DNA from: Candidatus Kaiserbacteria bacterium
GTDB taxonomy: Bacteria > Patescibacteriota > Minisyncoccia > Phycocordibacterales > Phycocordibacteraceae
DNA: 5,987 nt
Reading direction: 5' to 3'
NCBI GenBank assembly: GCA_011052355.1
Contig: DRJB01000032.1
Span: 1 to 5,987, forward strand
Shown here: in pieces, positions 1 through 4,478 of the stretch
Layout: each line of letters starts with the position of its first letter
Numbering within the stretch: position 1 is the stretch's first letter
Made by a program: the position numbers and the translations under genes
The notes under the pieces: model-generated
Database searches by the model: none
Seen by the model: only the letters and a program-made list of their open reading frames with translations
What the model was told of the DNA's origin: nothing

Positions 1-815
1 TGAATTGGTTTGTGTGGACATCTGTATTTTCTACCATGGCGTCGCACTCATTACGCGTGTCTATTTTTTCTGTAGGAGAGGGAAGGGCGGTGTTGGTGCA
101 AAGTCCGACCGGCACAAATGTTCTTATTGATGCCGGTCCCGACAGAACTATTTTGCGCGCACTCTCACAAAGACTCGGTCCACTCAATAGAAATCTTTCT
201 TTAGTGATACAAACCACTCCATCAGATTCCGCGCTTGGCGGTATGCCACCTGTTTTTAATCGCTACAGCCCGATGGTGTTTATGACATCTGGTGCGCGCA
301 ATAATACTCTTGTTTCGCGTTTAGTTGCACACGCCGAAGGAGCAGATACTCATCTTGCGCATATAACAGCGCGAAGGGGAATGCGTATTCATATTGGTGG
401 CGGAGCCGTCATTGAGGTGTTGTATTCTAATAAAAACAATACGCTTTCGCATAGTAAAAATGCCACAATGGTGCTTCGCCTTGCATATGGAAAGACATCC
501 TTTCTTTTTCCAAGTGATGTGTCTTCTGCGGTGCAACGAATGTTGACGACGTCCGTTGCACCGCAATTACTCTCCAGCAACGTGTTGCTTGTTGGGCATT
601 ACGGAGCGCCGGACAGTGTTGATGCCGGTTTTTTACGGAAGGTGCATCCGAGTGTCGCAGTCATTTCAGTAGGGAAAAATATATACGGTTATCCGGCAAC
701 GACAACTCTCGCACAACTCGCTACTTCCGGTGTAAAAGTTGTATCTACAAGTGTGCGTGGGGCAATAACCTTTTCAAGCGATGGCATGCGTGTACAAAAC
801 AGCTTTGAAAAATGA
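1..815 (+). CDS. comEC: ComEC/Rec2-like protein, C-terminal metallo-beta-lactamase-fold domain (5' end outside window), catalytically degenerate
   Basis: ComEC/Rec2 forms the inner-membrane channel for single-stranded DNA uptake, and many members end in a metallo-beta-lactamase (MBL) domain. The frame is open to the window edge, so the GTG at 12 is probably internal and the membrane part lies upstream. Numbering from that GTG, the ComEC landmarks appear in order: LRVSIFSVGEGRA (14-26, usually LDVGQGDA), NVLIDAG (36-42), the ligand loop (65-77), VLRLAYGKTSFLFPSD (154-169), HYGA (196-199, usually HHGS), SVGKNIYGYP (219-228, usually ending YGHP) and GAITFSSDG (250-258). The order and spacing make the family assignment good. 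The HxDxDH ligand set reads TPSDSA, so H, D, D and H are all replaced, and two later histidines are tyrosine. Nuclease activity is therefore unlikely. It could instead be a stand-alone ComEC-like MBL protein. A hairpin terminator follows the TGA stop within a few bases. Confidence 0.72.
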   Translation, partial: NWFVWTSVFSTMASHSLRVSIFSVGEGRAVLVQSPTGTNVLIDAGPDRTILRALSQRLGPLNRNLSLVIQTTPSDSALGGMPPVFNRYSPMVFMTSGARNNTLVSRLVAHAEGADTHLAHITARRGMRIHIGGGAVIEVLYSNKNNTLSHSKNATMVLRLAYGKTSFLFPSDVSSAVQRMLTTSVAPQLLSSNVLLVGHYGAPDSVDAGFLRKVHPSVAVISVGKNIYGYPATTTLAQLATSGVKVVSTSVRGAITFSSDGMRVQNSFEK

Positions 816-817
816 GT

Positions 818-863
818 AAAGCCCCACCCACGCAACTCGTTTGAGTGGCATGGGTGGGGCTTT
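818..863 (+). terminator. Hairpin terminator of the ComEC-like gene
   Basis: Perfect 13-bp stem: 818-830 (A-rich, then GCCCCACCCA) pairs with 851-863 (TGGGTGGGGCTTT). A small inner stem ACTC/GAGT lies at 835-838/843-846. It begins 2 bases after the stop codon and the 3' arm runs into TTTCTTA, so the U-rich part is partly inside the stem. Confidence 0.8.
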
Positions 864-886
864 CTTACGCACAAAATATCTCATAT

Positions 887-919
887 AAAAAAATACGGCG
901 CAAAGGAACTTTGCGCCGT
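887..919 (-). terminator. Intrinsic terminator of the HD-domain gene
   Basis: An 11-bp perfect stem (895-905 with 909-919) has a 3-nt loop. Read on the minus strand it is followed by A and a run of seven T (887-893). It lies about 20 bases past the TAG stop at 938-940 of the minus-strand gene. This is the most canonical terminator in the window. Confidence 0.9.
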
Positions 920-937
920 GAAATGCGGAGGTGGGCA

Positions 938-1600
938 CTACTTGTTATTATTATTTTCTTCAAGCCATTCCAGCACCTCGTGCAATTCTCGCACGAGGAT
1001 GCTGTGTCTTTGCGCATAGGGTAACAAACCCTCTCTTGTCTCTTCAATTTTTGAAATTATTTTTCTCGCTGGCATAATTTCGGACGAGAGTGTCCAGAGA
1101 TTATGCAACCGGTCTGCCAACTTTATTTCAAAAAAATCTCTTCTCTTACACAGAGCGCGCATACTATTATAGAAGGTGCTGTGTGCGCGCTCTTTCGTCA
1201 TCTCTCCCAAAACCTGTGGCATAGTTTGGCTGGCGAGCAACCATTCTATATACTCGCCAAACCAAGTTTCCACAAATTTTGGTGACCACATACTCCTTAT
1301 CCCTTGTTCTTGCTCGTATTCTCTATTATCGTGGATAATACAACCGATTATCACACGATAATCTCTTACCCCTCCCAATTTTGTGGCAATCATTGCTACA
1401 GAATTTGGGTGGGTTATGTATGGTTCTCCGGTGAGGCGTTTTTCACCGGAGAACAATTCTCTAGTGAGCATTTCCGCCCACTCAATCTTTTTGTACTCCT
1501 CACTTTTATTTCCATACACATCCTGCATTTTCTGTAAAAAACCTCTAGGCTCTGTGGCATCCTCAAGGAATGCCACAGAATGACATCTAATGTATATCAT
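938..1600 (-). CDS. HD-domain phosphohydrolase, RelA/SpoT hydrolase-like (synthetase domain absent)
   Basis: 220 residues, single domain. The HD fold is marked by YITHP (61-65, metal ligand H64), IIHDNREY (88-95, H90-D91) and KLADRLHNLWTL (160-171, D163), the last very close to the RelA/SpoT motif KLADRLHN. There is no (p)ppGpp synthetase or TGS/ACT region, so it resembles a small alarmone hydrolase (MESH1/SAH type) that would remove the 3' pyrophosphate from (p)ppGpp; the substrate is inferred. In SpoT-type hydrolases HD is followed by xxED; here it is NREY, so E94 is kept but the Asp is Tyr95. The C-terminus ends in an Asn run. The ATG at 1600 was chosen because AAGGAG sits 9 bases upstream; the longer reading frame to 1699 runs through the promoter and the rpmB terminator. 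It has its own promoter and a canonical terminator, so it appears monocistronic. Confidence 0.85.
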   Translation of the reverse strand: MIYIRCHSVAFLEDATEPRGFLQKMQDVYGNKSEEYKKIEWAEMLTRELFSGEKRLTGEPYITHPNSVAMIATKLGGVRDYRVIIGCIIHDNREYEQEQGIRSMWSPKFVETWFGEYIEWLLASQTMPQVLGEMTKERAHSTFYNSMRALCKRRDFFEIKLADRLHNLWTLSSEIMPARKIISKIEETREGLLPYAQRHSILVRELHEVLEWLEENNNNK

Positions 1601-1609
1601 AATGGCTTT

Positions 1610-1615
1610 CTCCTT
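1610..1615 (-). promoter_or_regulatory. Strong Shine-Dalgarno of the HD gene, inside a small self-complementary stretch
   Basis: AAGGAG on the minus strand, 9 bases before the ATG, fixes the start of the HD gene. Its first four bases also complete CCTTGTCAAGG (plus positions 1612-1622), which could fold as a 4-bp hairpin at the very 5' end of the predicted mRNA and partly hide the site. No other gene here has a comparably clear SD. Confidence 0.75.
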
Positions 1616-1631
1616 GACAAGGTACCACTCT

Positions 1632-1659
1632 GTTATATTTATAGCATATAGTGTACTAA
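1632..1659 (-). promoter_or_regulatory. Predicted promoter of the HD gene
   Basis: On the minus strand: TTAGTA (plus 1654-1659), 16-bp spacer, TATAAC (plus 1632-1637). The predicted start of transcription is near 1625, giving a leader of about 25 bases that includes the SD. The -35 box directly abuts the rpmB terminator hairpin. Confidence 0.5.
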
Positions 1660-1721
1660 TAAGCACACAGCCCCCCTCTTTTGCGCTCCAAAAGCGCAAA
1701 AGAGGGGGGCTGTGTGCTTAT
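1659..1721 (-). terminator. Perfect 29-bp hairpin downstream of rpmB
   Basis: Arms 1659-1687 and 1693-1721 are exact reverse complements around a 5-nt loop (1688-1692). The stem contains a C6/G6 block and a TTTTGCGC/GCGCAAAA block. It begins one base after the rpmB stop and ends where the HD promoter starts, so it should insulate the two genes. No free U-run follows, unlike a textbook terminator. Confidence 0.75.
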
Positions 1722-1722
1722 G

Positions 1723-1965
1723 CTAGATTAACCCCGCTTTTTTGAGTGTTGCGTATGCCCCGTTCTTTTTTATATGTCGTAGCCCTTTTGCTGAGGATTT
1801 TACAATAACTGTTTTATCAATTTCCGATACAAAAATACGGTGCTTTTGAATATTGGGATGACGGCGCACCTTGCCTGTGGGGTTGAATTGTGTCGCACGC
1901 ACACGGTTTGAATACCGTCCGCCGACTTGTGATGTCTTTCCTGTGATTGCGCAATTTCTCGCCAT
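1723..1965 (-). CDS. rpmB: 50S ribosomal protein L28
   Basis: 80 residues, the usual L28 length. It starts MARNCAITGK (C5-x-I-T-G-K, family N-terminus), followed by a basic segment RYSNRVRATQFNPTGKVRRHPNIQKHRIFV (17-46) with the conserved PN(L/I)Q and R-x-F/I positions, and then VIVKSSAKGLRHIKKNG (53-69, family form VSAKGMRxIDKKG). L28 is a late-assembling protein of the large subunit. The reading frame extends upstream to 2163, but homology begins exactly at the ATG at 1965 and the extension overlaps the M50 gene, so the extension is rejected. There is no Shine-Dalgarno: ATG is preceded by ACATAGCACT. It is single-gene, without the frequently adjacent rpmG, and divergent from the M50 gene. 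A 29-bp hairpin follows the stop immediately. Confidence 0.93.
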   Translation of the reverse strand: MARNCAITGKTSQVGGRYSNRVRATQFNPTGKVRRHPNIQKHRIFVSEIDKTVIVKSSAKGLRHIKKNGAYATLKKAGLI

Positions 1966-2002
1966 AGTGCTATGTATGGTACCATGTGTGTACCACACTA
2001 TG
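1963..2002. promoter_or_regulatory. Divergent rpmB / M50 start region with nested inverted repeats
   Basis: CATAGTG (1963-1969) and CACTATG (1996-2002) are exact inverted copies, and each carries the start codon of one divergent gene. Nested inside are TGGTAC (1977-1982) and GTACCA (1990-1995), and the 10-bp palindrome ATGGTACCAT (1976-1985). A weak minus-strand promoter reading for rpmB is TTGCAT (plus 2000-2005), 18 bp, TACCAT (plus 1976-1981), which would give an almost leaderless mRNA. I see no convincing promoter for the M50 gene. Confidence 0.4.
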
Positions 2003-2644
2003 CAACTTACACCTGATTCAGTTCTGATAACCATCGTCATACTTATCTTTTCCGTCATCGTGCACGAAGTCGCGCACGGATACGCGGCAAATGCTCTTGG
2101 TGACCCTACCGCACGTCTTGCAGGCCGGCTTACGCTTAATCCAGTGCCACACATTGACCTCATCGGCTCAATACTTATCCCCGCATTTCTCGTATTTACT
2201 CATGCAGGCATTCTCTTCGGATGGGCGAAGCCGGTTCCGTATAATCCATATAATTTAAAAAACCAACGATGGGGTGAGGCAATGGTCGCGTTTGCCGGAC
2301 CGGCGACCAATCTTGCCATTGCCATACTTTTTGCTTTTGTCGTGCGCGCCGCAGGGGCGGGCATCCTGCCCGCCGCCGCCGGAGCCTTCGCAGTGATTAT
2401 TGTATTCGTCAATCTCTTTTTGGGATTATTTAACCTCATTCCCATTCCCCCGTTTGACGGATACACATTTCTTTCAAGTGTACTTCCTTATAAGCACACA
2501 ATGAAAATGCGCTCAATTGAACAGCACATAATGGCTATGGGACCCATGGGGCTCATTCTTGTATTGTTTTTATTTATCTTTTTATTCTCCACACCCTTTT
2601 ACAATTTTGTAGTCTATTTGTTTCGGTTATTGGTTGGTGTGTAG
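2000..2644 (+). CDS. Site-2 protease family (M50) membrane zinc metalloprotease
   Basis: 214 residues, hydrophobic throughout. The first membrane segment carries the zinc-protease motif HEVAH (22-26, ligands H22 and H26, catalytic E23). GRLTLNPVPHIDLIGS (42-57) and GWAKPVPYNP (74-83) are typical of the compact SpoIVFB/Rv2869-like S2P group, and NLIPIPPFDG (145-154) supplies the third ligand D153. About five or six membrane segments are visible, the last at roughly 183-212, and no PDZ domain. Such enzymes cut substrates within the membrane, often releasing anti-sigma factors or clearing signal-peptide remnants; the substrate here is unknown and no regulatory partner lies nearby. All catalytic residues are present. 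The start at 2000 is preferred because the membrane segment follows directly; an in-frame ATG at 1976 is possible. Neither has a Shine-Dalgarno. The rpsL -35 box overlaps its 3' end. Confidence 0.88.
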   Translation: MQLTPDSVLITIVILIFSVIVHEVAHGYAANALGDPTARLAGRLTLNPVPHIDLIGSILIPAFLVFTHAGILFGWAKPVPYNPYNLKNQRWGEAMVAFAGPATNLAIAILFAFVVRAAGAGILPAAAGAFAVIIVFVNLFLGLFNLIPIPPFDGYTFLSSVLPYKHTMKMRSIEQHIMAMGPMGLILVLFLFIFLFSTPFYNFVVYLFRLLVGV

Positions 2645-2673
2645 TTGCGTTTTATACTATATTCCTATATAGT
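2630..2673 (+). promoter_or_regulatory. Predicted rpsL-rpsG promoter with an overlapping inverted repeat
   Basis: TTGGTT (2630-2635), 17-bp spacer, TATACT (2653-2658); the -35 lies inside the last codons of the M50 gene. A perfect 7-bp inverted repeat, ACTATAT (2656-2662) / ATATAGT (2667-2673) with a 4-bp spacer, covers the end of the -10 box and the predicted start of transcription, where an operator would sit. The leader then has a short CCCC-ACAT-GGGG hairpin (2683-2694) ahead of the rpsL ATG at 2708. Confidence 0.55.
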
Positions 2674-2707
2674 GTCTACAACCCCCACATGGGGATTTTA
2701 TATTCAC

Positions 2708-3118
2708 ATGCCCACAATTAATCAGCTTGTTAAAAAACAACGCAAAAATAAAACACGCAAGACGAAAGTCATTGCGCTTTCGCGTGGTTTCAATTCCAAG
2801 AAGAATGCCCCAACATTTTATCCTTCTCCGTTTAAGCGTGGTGTGTGTACAAAAGTCACCACTAAAACACCACGTAAGCCGAACTCGGCTATTCGCAAGA
2901 TTGCGCGTGTACGCCTTTCCAATGGTATGGAGGTAACTGCATATATCCCCGGTGAAAAACATAATCTTCAAGAATACTCGGTCGTTCTTTTGCGTGGCGG
3001 TCGTGTGAAAGATATTGGCGTGCAATATACCGTTGTGCGCGGGAAGCTTGATGCCGGTGGAGTGGAAAATCGTAATCGCAGTCGTTCTCGTTACGGTACC
3101 AAAAAACCAAAAGCATAA
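2708..3118 (+). CDS. rpsL: 30S ribosomal protein S12
   Basis: 136 residues. It opens MPTINQLVKKQRKNK (family MPTINQL). It has the roughly 13-residue insertion between the N-terminal basic tail and KRGVCT (residues 43-48) that is also found in Bacillus S12. Next come TKTPRKPNSAIRK (52-64), VTAYIPGEKHNLQEYSVVLLRGGRVKD, and the C-terminus RSRSRYGTKKPKA. S12 lines the decoding centre and controls accuracy. Two conserved loops differ: TPKKPNS is TPRKPNS, with Arg56 at E. coli Lys42 (M. tuberculosis Lys43), and the DLPGVRYH loop is shortened to DIGVQYT, losing one residue including the conserved proline. The frame extends upstream to 2645, but homology starts at the ATG at 2708. The GGGGA at 2691-2695 is 12 bases from the ATG and is a poor Shine-Dalgarno. 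It is the first gene of a two-gene operon with rpsG. Confidence 0.96.
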   Translation: MPTINQLVKKQRKNKTRKTKVIALSRGFNSKKNAPTFYPSPFKRGVCTKVTTKTPRKPNSAIRKIARVRLSNGMEVTAYIPGEKHNLQEYSVVLLRGGRVKDIGVQYTVVRGKLDAGGVENRNRSRSRYGTKKPKA

Positions 3119-3136
3119 TTTTAATATTATATATTT

Positions 3137-3601
3137 ATGAGACACCCTATTAAAAAACAGCGTACATGGAAACCCGATATTGTATACAGTTCGGAAACTT
3201 TAACTCGTTTTATAAATGCAGTCATGCTTGACGGGAAAAAAGAGACTGCGCGGAAAGTAGTGTACGGTGCACTTGAACGTATTAAAAAAGACGAGCTTGA
3301 CCCGCTTGAAACATTTGAATCCGCAATTCGCAACGTGTCTCCTTTGCTTGAGGTGCGCTCACGACGTGTTGGTGGCGCAAACTATCAAGTTCCGCGAGAG
3401 GTTCCGCAGAAGCGCCGACTCACGCTTGCGTTTCGTTGGCTTATAAACAGTGCACGTGGGAAAAAAGGAAAGCCGATGGCTGAAAAACTTGCAGATGAGA
3501 TTTTACTCGCGTCAAAGGGCGAAGGTGAGGCGGTAAAGAAAAGAGAAGACATGCATCGTATGGCAGACGCGAACAAAGCATTTGCGCACTTTGCGTGGTA
3601 G
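3137..3601 (+). CDS. rpsG: 30S ribosomal protein S7
   Basis: 154 residues, normal for bacterial S7 (about 156). Conserved segments: VYSSETLTRFINAVMLDGKK (16-35), VVYGALERIK (41-50), DPLETFESAIRNVSPLLEVRSRRVGGANYQVPREV (55-89), LAFRWLINSAR (97-107), and the C-terminal VKKREDMHRMADANKAFAHF (133-152). S7 nucleates assembly of the 16S 3' domain and contacts E-site tRNA. It follows rpsL after 18 bases that are entirely A/T and contain no Shine-Dalgarno, so translation must start from the unstructured A/U context or by coupling with rpsL. The usual next genes, fusA and tuf, are absent; a 25-bp perfect hairpin starts 22 bases after the stop. Confidence 0.96.
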   Translation: MRHPIKKQRTWKPDIVYSSETLTRFINAVMLDGKKETARKVVYGALERIKKDELDPLETFESAIRNVSPLLEVRSRRVGGANYQVPREVPQKRRLTLAFRWLINSARGKKGKPMAEKLADEILLASKGEGEAVKKREDMHRMADANKAFAHFAW

Positions 3602-3623
3602 TGATAGACCTCGCTCATTGGCT

Positions 3624-3676
3624 ACCTAAGAAAGACCCGCCCGGTGGCTTCGCCACCGGGCGGGTCTTTCTTAGGT
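3624..3676 (+). terminator. Perfect 25-bp hairpin ending the rpsL-rpsG operon
   Basis: Arms 3624-3648 and 3652-3676 are exact reverse complements with a TTC loop. The A-rich base of the 5' arm (AAGAAAGA) and U-rich base of the 3' arm (TCTTTCTT) flank a GC core, so it could work in either orientation. ATAGACC (3604-3610) can also pair with GGTCTAT (3674-3680), giving a competing outer helix. Confidence 0.85.
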
Positions 3677-3680
3677 CTAT

Positions 3681-3695
3681 GCTAAAATACACACC
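3681..3695 (+). promoter_or_regulatory. Extended -10 box immediately before the PEBP gene
   Basis: TGC-TAAAAT (3680-3688) is an extended -10, with the ATG at 3696 only 7 bases after it. Transcription would start at or within a base of the ATG, implying a leaderless mRNA. No -35 is recognisable because that position lies in the upstream hairpin. Confidence 0.5.
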
Positions 3696-4181
3696 ATGCT
3701 CATGACACTGGTTTCAAGTGCGTTTTCCCATGGTGGTTGCATTCCATCTCGCTACACGTGCGACGGAGAAAATATATCTCCCCCGCTTTCAATTTTCGGC
3801 GCCCCGGATGAAACCGTATCTTTTGCACTCATCACGTATGACCCTGACATTCCAAAAGAACTCTATCCGCCGGGTAGCACATTTGATCACTGGACAGTAT
3901 TTAATATATCTCCGGACATTGCCGAAATACACGAAGGAGAAAATATAGGAACACAAGGAAAAAACGGTGTCGGGAAAAATGGGTATACCGGACCATGTCC
4001 TCCACCACAATACGCTCCCAAAGAGCACAGGTATTTCTTTACTCTCTACGCGCTTAACGCCACACTTTCTCTTAAAGAAGGTGCTACAAAAGATGAAGTA
4101 TTTTCAGAAATGCAAGGGCATATACTTGCGAAAGCAGAACTCATGGGTCGCTACGCACGAGAAAAAAGTGTGAGTCTGTAG
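3696..4181 (+). CDS. YbhB/YbcL family (phosphatidylethanolamine-binding, Raf-kinase-inhibitor-like) protein
   Basis: 161 residues, single-domain PEBP fold, typical of bacterial YbhB/YbcL. Seen in order: YTCDGENISPPL (20-31), ALITYDPDIP (44-53, with the ligand-pocket DPD), DHWTVFNI (64-71), GYTGPCPP (96-103), HRYFFTLYAL (111-120) and the C-terminal helix KAELMGRYAR. All pocket motifs are intact. There is no signal peptide, so it is presumably cytoplasmic. The molecular role of bacterial members is not established; they bind small anionic ligands and no partner gene is adjacent. The ATG at 3696 is preferred because the -10 box points to it; an in-frame ATG at 3702 is possible. There is no Shine-Dalgarno. 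It is transcribed separately from rpsG, whose terminator lies just upstream. Confidence 0.92.
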   Translation: MLMTLVSSAFSHGGCIPSRYTCDGENISPPLSIFGAPDETVSFALITYDPDIPKELYPPGSTFDHWTVFNISPDIAEIHEGENIGTQGKNGVGKNGYTGPCPPPQYAPKEHRYFFTLYALNATLSLKEGATKDEVFSEMQGHILAKAELMGRYAREKSVSL

Positions 4182-4226
4182 TGCGCGAAGAAGAATAACT
4201 TCCTCTTCCACACACACGGCAAAAAC

Positions 4227-4247
4227 TGTTAAGGTCTGACCTTAACA
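4227..4247. repeat. Perfect 21-bp palindrome, operator-like
   Basis: TGTTAAGGTC and GACCTTAACA are exact inverted copies around a central T. The right arm contains the TTAACA that serves as -35 of a good plus-strand promoter, so a dimeric repressor bound here would block it. Read on the minus strand the hairpin is followed by GTTTTTG, so a minus-strand terminator is an alternative, but no minus-strand gene lies upstream of it. Confidence 0.6.
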
Positions 4248-4269
4248 ACTGTCAAGCAAAAATTATAAA
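4242..4269 (+). promoter_or_regulatory. Predicted promoter of the 4276-4423 noncoding stretch
   Basis: TTAACA (4242-4247), 16-bp spacer, TATAAA (4264-4269): five of six matches to each sigma-70 box, the best pair in the window. Predicted start near 4276. No coding sequence follows within 200 bases. Confidence 0.45.
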
Positions 4270-4382
4270 AGAGAATCTCATTTGTTTAAAGACGCAATGA
4301 GATAAATAATTTTCTCGCGAAAAAATTTGTAATGATTTTGGTATAAAAGGTGCGAGTAAAAAAATTGTTAATCGGACATCAT

Positions 4383-4423
4383 GCGCGGTCGCTACGGAAG
4401 TCCGACTTCCGCAGCGACCGCGC
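4383..4423 (+). terminator. Strong GC-rich hairpin between the PEBP gene and asd
   Basis: 11-bp stem (4383-4393 with 4413-4423), one A/C mismatch, then a 7-bp stem (4395-4401 with 4405-4411) and CCG loop. No U-run follows on the plus strand; on the minus strand a T7 run lies about 20 bases beyond. It probably ends transcription from upstream or protects an RNA 3' end. Confidence 0.5.
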
Positions 4424-4456
4424 GCCCCGCACACAAAAATCAGTAGACATACTCAA

Positions 4457-4478
4457 TATAATTTATGTGTTGTATACT
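4457..4478 (+). promoter_or_regulatory. -10 boxes ahead of asd
   Basis: TATAAT (4457-4462) is a perfect -10 consensus and TATACT (4473-4478) lies 5 bases before the ATG at 4484. Neither has a good -35. The first would give a leader of about 30 bases to the start at 4499; the second would give a leaderless message from 4484 or a very short leader to 4499. Confidence 0.4.

Noticed and set aside
1103..1583. Several plus-strand frames of 60-77 codons opposite the HD gene
   Set aside because: They are antisense shadows of a clearly homologous coding region and show no family features.
1601..1699. N-terminal extension of the HD reading frame
   Set aside because: It covers the promoter and part of the rpmB terminator, and a perfect Shine-Dalgarno marks the ATG at 1600.
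1966..2163. N-terminal extension of the rpmB reading frame
   Set aside because: L28 homology begins at the ATG at 1965, and the extension lies antisense within the M50 coding sequence.
2645..2707. N-terminal extension of the rpsL reading frame
   Set aside because: It runs through the predicted promoter and leader; S12 begins at MPTINQL (2708).
4250..4255. Perfect minus-strand TTGACA as a -35 box
   Set aside because: The -10 position 17 bp on reads TTAACA, a poor match, and no minus-strand gene follows.
4252..4434. 60-codon minus-strand frame in the noncoding stretch
   Set aside because: It crosses the hairpin and promoter-like elements, has no SD, and its composition is not protein-like.
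4381..4446. 21-codon ATG frame
   Set aside because: It is made almost wholly of the two arms of the GC-rich hairpin, has no ribosome site and no protein-like composition.
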